The notes below the pieces were generated by a model, which saw only the letters and a list, made by a program, of their open reading frames with translations, was not told the origin of the DNA and searched no databases. This document shows, piece after piece, positions 1 through 10,475 of a stretch of DNA of 64,000 nucleotides. This stretch comes from Cubamyces lactineus (lineage: Eukaryota > Basidiomycota > Agaricomycetes > Polyporales > Polyporaceae): assembly GCA_022376465.1 (NCBI GenBank), contig JACDTU010000021.1, positions 248,001 through 312,000 of the forward strand. The letters run 5' to 3'. Numbering within the stretch: the stretch's first letter is position 1; each line of letters begins with the position of its first letter. Made by a program: the position numbers and the translations under genes.

Positions 1-1191
1 CGAACCATCTCTTGTGCCAGTTGTGCCGCCGTGATCCGCACTTCATCAGATAGCCCGAGAGCACAGGCTTGGATGGTAATGCCTCGGAGGTTGACTGCGG
101 CGGTGCTGCAGGTGATGTACCAGCGACCGGTGGTTTCGTGTTGGGAGACGCATCGTCAGACTCAGAAGAGGTGAGCTGATGCGCATATGGTGATTGAGAT
201 GGCGAGGATGAAAGGCGAGACGGCGCCCGTGCAGTACCGGGCGTGGTAGGGATTGGGATGGGTGCGCTGCTGACCGAGTTCCGCGTTGATGTAGACAAGA
301 GTGCCGTGCGTGCATCGTTGATAGCACGGACCCAGTCCTGCACCTCTGCTTGCGACTCGGCCTGGAGGTAGAAGGTGCGCACAGGAGAGACGATGCCGAA
401 TGTATTTTGGTGCTTCTTCAATACGACGGGAGTGCACGAATGCACGTCGGTGAGTTCCAGGAGCCGCAGCAGCTTGTACTCCGCAGAGGTCTTGTAGAAC
501 GCCAGGTGCGCTGGGCGCAGTACGAACCATCGCTTCTTCCACGTCTATTGCACGGGGTCGGATACAAGCGAACAATTGAGATCGCAGAACGAGGGGCCAG
601 GTGCGATGAGATCAAGCACTGAGAGGGTGCATAGAACGTGATGCAAACATACCTTTCTGCGTTCACCCTTCTTCCATAGGTATCCTGTTTTGATCACGGT
701 CTCATCGAGGGCACCCCGCGTTGCAGCACTCGTGTCCTGCACCCTCCAACCACCTTCCTCGTCATCCGAAACCTCCTCAGATTCCTCCCCACTGCCTGAC
801 CGACGCTCTTCAATCACGGACAACGGCGGCTGCGAGGACGAGGTGGCACCGTGGACGACCCCGCCTGCGCCGATATTAGCCAAGGGAGAGGGTGAGATGA
901 CGGCATCGGGCGAGAAGACAGAGTCCGAGTCGGATTCTGTGCCGGATACAGCGACGGATACAGGCGTGGGTTTCTATGCAATGTGCCCCGCAGGCGTCTC
1001 AGCATCCCGCGTTGCAGACATGAGGGAATCGTTCTGGCCACCCCACACCCCTAGACGTGGAGAAGCAGCACAGACGCGCTAGAACGCACCTTGACTTGGG
1101 GCTTCGCTGCTGAGTGCAGCGAGAGCTTGCGGGTAACTTCCTGGTGCGAGGGTGGAGGCACCGAGCGCGTTTGCGAACCACTGGAGGCCAT
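1..1191 (-). CDS. Tandem PH-domain protein (3' part cut by window start)
   Basis: Exons complement(<1..544, 653..973, 1090..1191), all phase 0. The ATG at 1191 opens a low-complexity Ser/Pro-rich N-terminus. The first pleckstrin-homology domain begins near residue 129: TGYLWKKGERRK ends exon 2 and TWKKRWFVLR opens exon 3, the classic beta1-beta2 signature. It closes near residue 228 with the C-terminal helix containing DWVRAINDAR. After a Ser/Pro-rich linker a second PH domain starts (GYLMKCGSRRHNWHKRWF, about residues 304-322) and runs off the window. Two PH domains in series suggest a phosphoinositide-binding membrane adaptor resembling TAPP proteins; the lipid preference cannot be read here. 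An apparent in-frame TAG upstream of exon 2 is the intron acceptor (CATAG), not a break. Confidence 0.8.
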
Positions 1192-3602
1192 CGTAGATGT
1201 TATGAAGGTAGCAGACGCGTATAGGAGAGAGACAGCGTTCGCAGGACTCGCGGTCGCTGTCAGTCGCTGTCGTCGTCGTCGTGATCACCTTCGCGAATGA
1301 TTGCCCTCCGGCGGAGTGGCGGAGATGAAACGGAGTGGTAAGTCCTAGGGGAAGAGAAGACCTCCGACCTTTGCTCCGATTGTAACTGTTGATGAACGCC
1401 CAGTGGCACAAATATGACACGGTGGCTGAGCGCTGAGCGCTGATGGAGAGTTGAGCGTCTATCCATCTCTTGCAACGATGACCTCAATGCTATAGCTAAG
1501 CGCTCAAGCTAGCTCACCGCACTGGGCGTTACGATATTTTTTCGCTGAGTAAAGGTGGAGGAAAGATGAACATGTGCACCAGATTTGCACCAGATATGTA
1601 TCGCGGCAAAGTCATGCAAAAGAATAAGAAACTTTGAAATTCTGAAATCTTTGTTCCGTCTTTGACACGGGCGCTTACGATAAACGGGCGCCAATTGGGC
1701 CTGATTCGCTCGTCGCAGGCCTCCTTGGATATTACTTCTAGATTCACTTTGGTCACACTTATTTAGGTGGAATTTGTGTATGTCCATAAATATATTTGAT
1801 TGTGGTCATACAAGAACAAAAGGCTATACATATATAACAGGGTGTGCACGTACTACTAGAGTCTACGAATTTAGCTCATAGCCTACCTTAAGTCGCCAGT
1901 AACCCGCACAAACAACACTCCGAGCGAGCGCGTATAGTAATCACGAAGAGTCTACTCACATGATGACTTGGAGCCGCCGCCAAGGTCAGATTTGCGAGTC
2001 CTAGTGACTATATGCGGTGTCTAAAAAGTCAGGCAGGGTTAATGAACATCTGGTTTCACCATAGGTAAATGTCTTCCCTGACATACCTGTGCTATATGCT
2101 AGCCTCAAGAGCTCTTAGACGTGCATTCCCGGTGGTCAGTGATGGAAGGAAGAGAAGAGCGAATGGTTGGCAGACGAAGAGTTGACTCGGTTTTAAGGAC
2201 AATTGCATTCATTGGAACTCCGACTGACGTAGAGCGAACGCTATGACATCATGATCACACCGTACATGCTCGATTGAGGGAGGCTTCGAAGACTTGTTGC
2301 TTTGGGGAAGAATTTTACCTTTGCACAGGTCAAAGACGACGCAAATACAGAGTGCAGTAAAGATTGAGCAAAAGTGGAGTAATAGATGGAATTTGGACTA
2401 CATTTGCTCTGGGAAAATTCGTCGTAACGCCCAGTGCCGATTATCCAACGTCTTAAGTTTCAGCATTGGGCATGTTCTTTGAAGGCGGAGAGTGCGTACA
2501 ACATGAACCGCCATCATCTGGTTAATGTGTTGCTCAGTATCATTACGGGCGGTACGCAAGAGAAAATACCAATTCGTTTTTCCATTGGATCAAGAGTACG
2601 TAGGGCTCCTAGCATACATACAGTATACATCTGAGCAATCGGAACTGCTCTGATGATAGTTGTTCACAGGTACCGTATACGTGCTAGAGATAATGCCGCC
2701 TTGAGCGATAATCTTGGGCTAATCCCACTGAACTTGACCGAAGTCAGTTATCGCTTAATGAACCTCCCCCAAATCCTCGAACGCCGAACGGCTGGTCATC
2801 CGAGGAGCCTCTATGGGCCTGATACGTTGCACTAGCAAAGGATGGGATCTCCAGCCAACTAGCCTTCTTCAAGAGAAGTGTTGCGGTAGCCAGAGTTGCA
2901 GCCTTGGCTGACCCGGTGGCGTTCCACACGCGCCCGCTTCCTCAGCTTGACAAGTCATACATATAACGAAGTAGCTTTGCAAGAACCTGTATAACCTCAT
3001 CCATAGCATCTGGTGCTCGAGTTACCCCCTGATTCCTGAGGCCACTTCGAATAAACAGCCACACAGTATAATCATTGTCATTTGTGCGCCTGGCGCGTTC
3101 GGAGATCCAATAGGTGGTCGATTCTAGCAGCACCATTTCGCTGAAATCTACATATGGTTTGGCAAATAGGGATGGCTGGCTGGTGCAGAGAGTAGTTGGA
3201 GACGGTTCTCAGGCCGCTAGAGCTTTGGCAGTTGTGTTCTAGAGGATCGAGAATCTAGATGGGTTTGATCGTGATACAAACGCTTTCGCGAGTGATGCTG
3301 TGCTAGTCATGCAGCAACCGTCGGTTGTGAACGACACTATGTACCATCATGTATGGCGTAAACGCTACGGTAGCGTAGAGTAGAGGTATTTCGTAGCTGT
3401 GTCGATTGAGGACTGGTAAGTACTGCGTCTGTACTCGGGAGCTGCCGTCCACGCGATCGACCATATGATTTCCGGATCGGTATCGTGTACCGCGTCTGTT
3501 ACCCCAGCCCAAAGCGTGAGCTGATCTTTATCTGCTCAGAGTCGCGTCACGCTCTCTTCCACCGTACCACCACCACCAACACTTTCCAGCAAACCGTTCA
3601 CC
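1192..3602. other. Intergenic, 2.4 kb, no gene supported
   Basis: Relatively AT-rich sequence with only short unrelated reading frames. The minus-strand frames at 2744-2929 and 2942-3136 look weakly protein-like but carry no recognisable domain or splice-supported continuation. The right end is the pyrimidine-rich promoter and leader of the acyl-CoA-binding protein gene. Confidence 0.5.
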
Positions 3603-4253
3603 ATGTCTCAAGCCAAGTTCGAGAAGGCCGTCGCCATCGTTCAGAGCCTGCCCAAGGAGGGCCCCATTCAGCCAACCCAGGAGGAGCAGCTTTACGTACG
3701 TCCACCTCGCGCGCGCGCGATCTATCCTCGTTGGAACGCGTCTCCTTCTGACAGTAGTCTATCTCCGCCCTGGTTCACCCGCATTCATCCCACATTGCCG
3801 ACTGCAGTTCTACAAGTACTACAAGCAGGGTGAGCTCCTCACTTCACTTTTCAGCTCGCTTGCCGAGCTTGGGTGAATTGAGTACTGAATGGTACTTATG
3901 ACGCGCAGCGACCGTCGGCGATGTCAACACCTCGCGTCCAGGCATGCTCGACTTCGTAGGCAAGGCCAAGTGGTGAGTTGTACCGCGCGCCACGTCCCGC
4001 TCTATCCGCGTGAGATAACCTGACCTTCTCCGATCGCCCAGGGATGCTTGGAAGAGCGTCGAGGGCACCTCCAAGGAGGACGCTTACGCCAAGTACGTCG
4101 AGAAGCTCATCGAGGTCAGTCGCGATACTTCTCTCTCCCGCGCACCCCCCTTGCCAAACTCCCTCATTCTGACCGCGTTCTCGGGGACAGATCCTCAAGC
4201 GCGCGGATACCGAAGAGGCGAAGAAGTACATTGCCGAGATCGAGGCCGCGTAG
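3603..4253 (+). CDS. ACB1: Acyl-CoA-binding protein (ACBP)
   Basis: Exons join(3603..3695, 3808..3829, 3909..3972, 4042..4114, 4191..4253), 104 aa, the usual size for stand-alone ACBP. The four-helix fold is recognisable: FEKAV near the start, then FYKYYKQATVGDVN spanning exons 1-3, then KAKWDAWKSVEGTSKEDAY. These carry the Tyr and Lys residues that bind the CoA moiety and acyl chain. The protein buffers and transports long-chain acyl-CoA esters in the cytosol for lipid synthesis and beta-oxidation. Exon 2 is only 22 nt. The start is fixed by a CCATG context directly after a CT-rich leader. Confidence 0.95.
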
Positions 4254-5643
4254 ACGGCAGTGCGTGTATGAGTACCGCAGCAGTGAAGAACGAATGTATA
4301 CCATCAGGCGTATGTCTACCGCCTCCGTCTCTCACTTACGACTGGGGATGAACCTCTTGCCCCACGACGAGCGCCAGGAGTCCAAGGCCGAAGACAGGCC
4401 CGTCATCCGATGCTCGTTCATCACACCGATCCTTCTTCCTCGGCCTCACGCCATCATCAGCCGCTTGCACCGCTGCCATGTATGCAACAAGACGCGCCGG
4501 CTGTTTTCGCAGGCAGGTCCAGCGCTGGATGCATTAAGCTCGTCTCGCGGAGACGTCCTTTGGCGGTGCTGCATTCAGTGAAGATACACTGTATGCGCGC
4601 ATACATAGTTCAGGAAGACGCTCATTCAACCAACCATGCATCACCGCACGAGCGCTGAGTTGATCCTTTCTCAGCTTCGCGCTATTCAGGCTGCTCCTCC
4701 TTCCGAATCCAATGGTACTGTACCGGCGTGCGGCCTCTCTGTAACCGCTGGTCAGTACCCGCGCACGACTTCGCGGCTTCTTCTGGGCGTCCAGTATCTG
4801 CACCCTACTGCGCTACGGATGACAGACACTCAGGGCTCTTCATCAGGTGCGGTACCTGTGACGGAGGGCCCGCGCTGGTAGAGTCTATCAGGACGCCCAT
4901 CCTGATTCACCGCATGTTGCCCGCACGTTCCTTCTAGCCTGGGCGGATCTAGTCAAGGGCGCGGTGGCGCCACACCACTTATCCAATGCAGCGGGCTGTG
5001 GTATATCCTGGTATATCCAGTCTCGCACCATGTATCGGGTTTGACATCTCCTCACGTCGTCTCAGAGGAGAACCACATCGGTTGCCGCCGTCGTCGACGA
5101 CGACGCAGCCTCTGCTGCGATGTGGTCAACGTAGGCCTCGGCCTCGGCTGCACATAAGAGTGTTTCGTGAACATTTACATTTATCGAGGGAACTCTCACA
5201 TATCCAAATACATGATATCCTCATCGATATCCCGCAAACAAATATTCGAAAACATGTGCGACATATCTCGGGGAAGACCCCGAGCACCGGAAGTACGCGT
5301 GTTACTAAATTGACGCTCTGGAGACGCCTCGAGGCGTTGTCCAATCGCCCACGCTGGATTCTGGACACGGCTCGTTCGGCGACAAACGGCATCTGCGAGA
5401 TACGACGACGAAATGACAAGTAATCTTCGTTCCGGGGCGAGGGGAGACGGTACTGTAATAGAGTACTTCAACAATATGTATAGTCGCGGTTCAATAATTG
5501 CGAGGACACCCTCGGAGGACGGAGGGGACTTGCGTATCTTTCCGAGGGTCGCCGACTGTTGGATACCACACCCGTGGTCGAAGCCTGCAAGCTGAACGTG
5601 TACTTGAGCCAACGCGGCGTTTCAATGAGGGTCTGGCACGTAC
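4254..5643. other. Intergenic, 1.4 kb, no gene supported
   Basis: This lies between the ACBP 3' end and the converging membrane-protein gene. Only short frames are present. A perfect short tandem (GGTATATCC twice) sits near 5000-5018. I see no RNA gene or transposon. Confidence 0.5.
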
Positions 5644-7152
5644 CTATGTCGCATAGGCCGGGGGCGCGTGGTTCTCAATCGTGCGCTGCTGCGTCTCTAG
5701 CATCGTCCTCAACGCCGACATCTCTGCCCGCATTGCCGCAAGCGTCGCAGGATTGTTCTGCTCTATATCTGTCGCGCCCGGGTTCGACAGAGACTCGCGT
5801 GGCGTCCTTTCGAACAAGCCGTTCCGCTGGTAGCGCGACTCGTCCTCCTGGTCTTTTAAGGCCCCGGCCTGCATGGTAGGGTCCCTGGACAGCTCCGTCT
5901 GTGCCATCGTTATGCCTAAGGAAGACGCCGCGGCGGTGTCGCAGGGTCGAGGATATGCAAGCTGTGTGTGACCTGTGCCTACTCCCAAGGAGGGTTTAGG
6001 TTCGGAGGGAGTGATTGTGGTACTGGCGATGAGATGGTGGTTCCCCTCGGGCGGATACTCTTTGTCCAGTGTCAACGGAGCGTCGTCCCCTGGTGCACCC
6101 TGCACACAACGTCCTCGCTGGCGTCGCGCGCGAGATCGCCAAAGTGCTCCGAAGAGACACGCTACTGCCAAAGCGGCTACTCCGCCAGCTGCGGCGCCGG
6201 CGATCTCTGCGACATGGGATGGGCGAGTCTGCTGGTGGTCTGGGGATGGAGGGGGTGAGGTAGTGTTTGGCTGGGGTATGGAGGAGGGCACGTTAGCCTG
6301 CGACGCATAGGAAGTTCCGTCAGGCTGGGCTGCCGAGTCCGAGATGGCGGTGGTTCGGGAGGCGAGGGAAGATGCACTCTCTTGTGATGAAGGTGGGTGG
6401 CTTGCCTGAACTGCAGCAGATGGCGCGTTCGTAGCGGACGCAGCGGAGGAAGCGCTCATTTGGGCTGCAGGGGAGGAGACGCTAGCCTGGGACGTAGTCG
6501 AGGGAACGCTTGCGTGAGTAGGCGGTGCAACGGAGGGGAGAGGGTCGTCCTCCTCGGTCGTATACTCGATGTAGTCGAAGAGCACGACGGCAGCTGTCTC
6601 GCCCGAAGTGATGATTTGGATCAGGTGTTCTCCTTGAGTGAGCGAGTCGTTGCTATAGACCGGCACTTGGTAAAGGACAGGAGGTATGGTCCCGTCGCCC
6701 GGCTGGTGAGTGTAGGCGCCGACATATTCGTTGTCGATGTAGAACGCGAGGTTTGTCGCGGTGGCCTGCCCGGGGATGAGAGCGTTCAGGATGATGTGGT
6801 AAACATATACGGCATGTCCTGTGAAGCTGGCCTGTATGATCAAGTCAGGGCCTCCCGGTTTGCCGTCGGATGTCATGTCGTGCCACGTCCCGTCGAATAC
6901 CTCGTCAACGTCGATGGGGTCGCCGCCGCCACGGATTGTGCAGATTGTGCATGTCTGGCCGATATTCCATGTCACGGTCCCGGCAGTAGGGAGGTAAAGA
7001 GGCACAGCACCCGAGACGCTGTCGCCCTTCTGGTCGTCGATGGTACGGTTGACCGATGCGCTGGCGGCGATTGAGACTAATACGACAAACGAGAAGAAGT
7101 GTGTAAGAAGAGTCGGGCGTATTGACACCAAACGCTTTGCGTGCATGCTCAT
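5644..7152 (-). CDS. Secreted/single-span membrane protein with lectin-like ectodomain
   Basis: Single exon, 502 aa from the ATG at 7152. The frame stays open upstream but only with a GTG, so the first ATG before the signal peptide was chosen. The N-terminus has a hydrophobic signal (LLTHFFSFVVLVSIAASASV). It is followed by a roughly 180-residue beta-rich ectodomain with several NxT/S sites, a Ser/Thr/Ala/Pro mucin-like stalk, one transmembrane helix near residues 310-335 (GAAAGGVAALAVACLFGALW) with a basic stop-transfer, and a cytoplasmic tail ending in a PPAYAT motif. This architecture is common in Agaricomycete genomes and usually annotated as hypothetical transmembrane protein. A surface-sensing or adhesion role is inference only. 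Confidence 0.75.
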   Translation of the reverse strand: MSMHAKRLVSIRPTLLTHFFSFVVLVSIAASASVNRTIDDQKGDSVSGAVPLYLPTAGTVTWNIGQTCTICTIRGGGDPIDVDEVFDGTWHDMTSDGKPGGPDLIIQASFTGHAVYVYHIILNALIPGQATATNLAFYIDNEYVGAYTHQPGDGTIPPVLYQVPVYSNDSLTQGEHLIQIITSGETAAVVLFDYIEYTTEEDDPLPSVAPPTHASVPSTTSQASVSSPAAQMSASSAASATNAPSAAVQASHPPSSQESASSLASRTTAISDSAAQPDGTSYASQANVPSSIPQPNTTSPPPSPDHQQTRPSHVAEIAGAAAGGVAALAVACLFGALWRSRARRQRGRCVQGAPGDDAPLTLDKEYPPEGNHHLIASTTITPSEPKPSLGVGTGHTQLAYPRPCDTAAASSLGITMAQTELSRDPTMQAGALKDQEDESRYQRNGLFERTPRESLSNPGATDIEQNNPATLAAMRAEMSALRTMLETQQRTIENHAPPAYAT

Positions 7153-7824
7153 GGCCAGCTGACGCGGCAGGGGGATAAGCACGAGCAAGGGGCGAGAACT
7201 GACCCTACACCACCAGGACGACTTAAATTTGACGGGAGCTGACTTCTGCAAGCGATCATCTTTAGGTCCTGACCACAGTGATGCAGCTCGCACTTCGACC
7301 AGGGTAGCTGCATGGATAGGAACGCTATGAGAAGGATGTCACCTGCTTGTTGCACCATCCATTGGTTGAGCGATACTTGACCGACAGATGGCTGTAGCGA
7401 GACGCACCAGTTATGGAGGTCGTACCTCTATTTGGAAGACTGGGCCTACGTGGAAATGCCTGGGGCTAGGATGGTACAATCGCAGACTAGACAGATGTGA
7501 TCACAAATCATGCAATATGAGCGATGCATCCTAACCTGATCCGAATAATTTTGGCATTCTCTCGTTGTCTGTTGATGATGTCTAACGGGGCCCTCTCAGC
7601 GTGTTCGACGGTCTCGGGAAGTATCTCATACCGTGGTCCCAGCTAGAGTCCTCTCGAATGATTTTTGCCAGGCCACTGACACCGTGCTATACACGACCCT
7701 AGGGCATCCGAGATAATTCAGCGCTATACATGTCAAGCAACCAACTGACAGCTTGAGCACGATACTGTGATGTGAGAAGATACTCAACTCAATCTCAGCT
7801 GTGTTCAAACGGCCATACAGACAC
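7153..7824. other. Intergenic between two minus-strand secreted-protein genes
   Basis: Promoter region of the membrane protein and 3' flank of the Cys-rich gene. No coding sequence or RNA gene is recognised. Confidence 0.5.
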
Positions 7825-8505
7825 TCACTCAACGCATTTTAATGAGGCAACATGAGCGAAAGAGTTCGTCCGCGAGACGTAACAGGAACCGTTCGCCAGG
7901 AAATCCTTACAGCCGGCATACGTCGTTGGGTACACCGGCTCGCAGTTCGCGTTGATGCGGAACTCGACGTCGTACGTCGCCAGGGCGCAGTTCGCGTTCG
8001 GGGCCCAGATGCTTGAACCCGGTCCACCCGTGTACCAAGTGCACGGCATTTCGCATGCCTCGTCGGAGATGTTCGAGCAGATGAGAACGGTGGTGTTTAG
8101 GTTGTCCGCGGGGGCGGCGGGAATCGGGCGGACCAACGTCTCTGAGCCGAGGGGCCCAGTGGCGAGGAGGCTGGGGTCGCTATCCGCAATCTAGCGTAAG
8201 ATGCCGTCGTAACTCGCATATATCACTCTGGAGCCACGGTGCTGCTGAGTGACGGTGAGCTACAGAAATCGGGTGGGGGATTATCATAGTACACTCACGA
8301 TGATTGCATCGACGATATGGTCTACATCTGTTGTGGACTCGATGCCACACACAGGAGGTATGGCGAGTGGCTGGCAGGTGCTAGTTAATAGGTGCATCTG
8401 CGACTATATGCTCAAGCGACGCACCAATGTAATGCTGGCCATCGCGTGATGAGCGACTAGAGCGATGAGGGCATAGACCACGACAGCGAAGGAGCGGATA
8501 TGCAT
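7825..8505 (-). CDS. Secreted cysteine-rich protein, divergent family member (copy C)
   Basis: Exons complement(7825..8190, 8299..8370, 8425..8505), all phase 0, 172 aa. Exon 1 encodes the signal peptide (MHIRSFAVVVYALIALVAHH). Exon 3 carries the family core: DPSLL, then VLIC, then CEMPCTWYTGG, then NCALATYDVEF and further cysteines. This aligns with the two genes at 22.2 and 23.8 kb (VVYC, CNPPCTLYNGG, CLLATxDVxFC). The exon 1/2/3 division and phases are the same in all three. Compared with those copies it lacks at least two of the conserved cysteines (the one after YNGG and the one ending DVxFC). Function unknown; presumably extracellular and disulfide-stabilised. Confidence 0.78.
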
Positions 8506-9611
8506 GTTCAAGTTTGTGAGCAGCATACTTGCGCCGAGGCGGGGCCAACGAAACTCCCTCGCGCCGTAGTTGACGCCTCTTCATACCGGTAGTCATCTCC
8601 CCTACAGCATTCGGATCATAGCCTAGGACCACCTGCAGAAGGCAGCGCAAGTACTCATGCATGCGGCATGGATTACGTGTACCGCGTAGTCTTTCTCTTC
8701 TATTGGCTGGAAGCAGTAATACTCCGTTCACATCCACTTCATCCTCTCGGGATGTACTCAGTAGACCGATGTGTCTTTGGCGGCTTCGCGGTACCTAGTA
8801 TTCTAAACGTGCTGTCAGCTGCCCACGATCTTCAAGAATAACTTATACATACACTTAAGTTACGCAGCATTAGATAGCATGATGCTTCCTGCTGAGGTAG
8901 CGCTCCGGTGATACCGAAGACATCGCAGTATACTACTTTCAGAAGGTTAACACTGATAGATGAGGCACGTTGAATGTGCAGCGACAGGCACCTATCGTTA
9001 GCAGGCCACTGACGAAGTGCGAGGCTTGCGTCGAGAGCAATGGAAAGCGCTATCCCGCATGATCTAGACGTGGTTGCTGTCGCTGATCTTCCTGGGGAGC
9101 ATTAGACGAAGTTGTGTTTCCTGCTTCTGAGCATCGTACGGCGTCGGATCGCGGGATAATTGAGGGCTGAGTCTCAACTCGCAGTCGTCATCAGCGAAGT
9201 ATTCGGCATTGCAACTCGAAGCATCCACTCACCAGTCTTTTTGAGCACGCTAAAAATGTAGGAGTCATAATTATTGATGAGCTACTCATCGTCTAAAGCG
9301 CACTTAACTAGCGTCTTGCGCCGCTGGTTATGCTAGAATCGCGACAGAGGATTTACGAAGTCATGGGCCCACGTTCCTGGGCGTTAGATGTCCATGATAC
9401 CTTGTGGAATAAATGGTGCAACGGTTTATCAACTGGGACGGAGTCCTAGGGAGTCTTGGGTTGGGGCAAATGGCAGAGACCGGATGCTCGTCGCCACAGA
9501 TGAGTATCCAGATAATACAACATGTCATAGCGTCTAACGAATCAACACACGGGTGAGTAGTTCTGGCCAACCCTGCCCTTTCCTCCGTACTCCTGGTTGC
9601 AGGCCGTCTGG
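8506..9611. other. Intergenic, 1.1 kb, no gene supported
   Basis: AT-leaning sequence upstream of Cys-rich copy C and downstream of the SRP9/21 gene. No coding signal, RNA gene or repeat is recognised. Confidence 0.5.
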
Positions 9612-10174
9612 CTACTTTTTCTTCTTCGGCTTTTTCTTCTTGACGCCCCCGCCGGCAGGTCCTGATGGTGTGGGCGTAGATGGTTGACCAGCCGGCGTCT
9701 CAGCGGGTGCTTGGGGAAGCGCGGTAGGGACCGGAGCAGGAGAGGGTGCAATCGACGCCTGCGTCGGTCGTCTGTTCTGCATCTTCTGCATGAGAGATAG
9801 GTTGAGCGCGTCGAAGCGATTGAGGTAAACGGAGGAATGTGTCTTGAATTTCAGGCACTAGGATTGCGAGACGATGAACCACTGTATGAGCCAACTTCCT
9901 AGGCCCGTGAGCATGATATTGTTGTGATACTCACCGTCGTATTATCGGTGATCTTCAACACCAACTTCCCCGCCCCATCCGCAGACTGACGCCATTTCAC
10001 GCAGTATCTCGTCTGCACGCCGGACACAAGCACGATGCGATCGCACACGATCCTCCTGGTCAGCTCTCGCGGTTAATGTGTGACGATTGGAAGAACACGC
10101 ACGGTGGTGGGAGACTTTTCAGAGAGGGCCTCTGCCGCCTCTTGGTATTCCTGCCAGGACGAGATGTAGACCAT
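9612..10174 (-). CDS. SRP21: Signal recognition particle subunit SRP9/SRP21
   Basis: Exons complement(9612..9857, 9935..10012, 10103..10174), phase 0 throughout, 131 aa. The SRP9 fold is clear: MVYISSWQEYQEAAEALSEK (helix 1), TRYCVKWRQ and KLVLKITDNTT (beta strands), CLKFKTHSSVYLNRFDALN (strand plus helix 2) ending LMQKMQ. Mammalian SRP9 is about 86 aa; the extra Pro/Ala-rich tail ending VKKKKPKKKK is typical of fungal SRP21-type proteins. It binds the Alu domain of SRP RNA with SRP14, acting in elongation arrest during co-translational targeting to the ER. Divergently arranged with the mitochondrial carrier 301 bp away. Confidence 0.9.
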
Positions 10175-10475
10175 GGCAGGAGCAACCGTAAGCCATCCGC
10201 CGACTCGAGCAACCTTCCACTTTCTCCGCCGTCCGCGCATGCAAGTAACGTGACTGTTACTCTGTCACGAAGGCGGGGGACAGTCACACGGCGATTGAGT
10301 GACCGCTGGATCCAGCGAGACAAGCGCCCATAGGCGATCAAGCACGCTTTTATTGGCAATCGCTTGAGAGTCATTGGGGTCGGCACTCACTGAGCTCACT
10401 CGGACCTTGGAACGCTCGCCTATAATACGCACACGACCTCCGACGCGGCTCGTTACACCTTGTCCTTGAACCACT
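10175..10475. promoter_or_regulatory. Divergent promoter, SRP21 / oxodicarboxylate carrier, with nested inverted repeats
   Basis: 301 bp between two divergent start codons. It contains GTAAC-N6-GTTAC (10245-10260). GTGACTG at 10250-10256 is inverted as CAGTCAC at 10281-10287, and another GTCAC lies at 10264-10268. The repeated GTGAC units in both orientations look like a cluster of protein-binding half-sites; which factor binds is unknown. Confidence 0.45.

Noticed and set aside
974..976. Apparent in-frame stop in the PH-domain gene
   Set aside because: It coincides with a CATAG acceptor; a GTGCGT..CATAG intron joins exons in phase 0, so the gene is not broken here.
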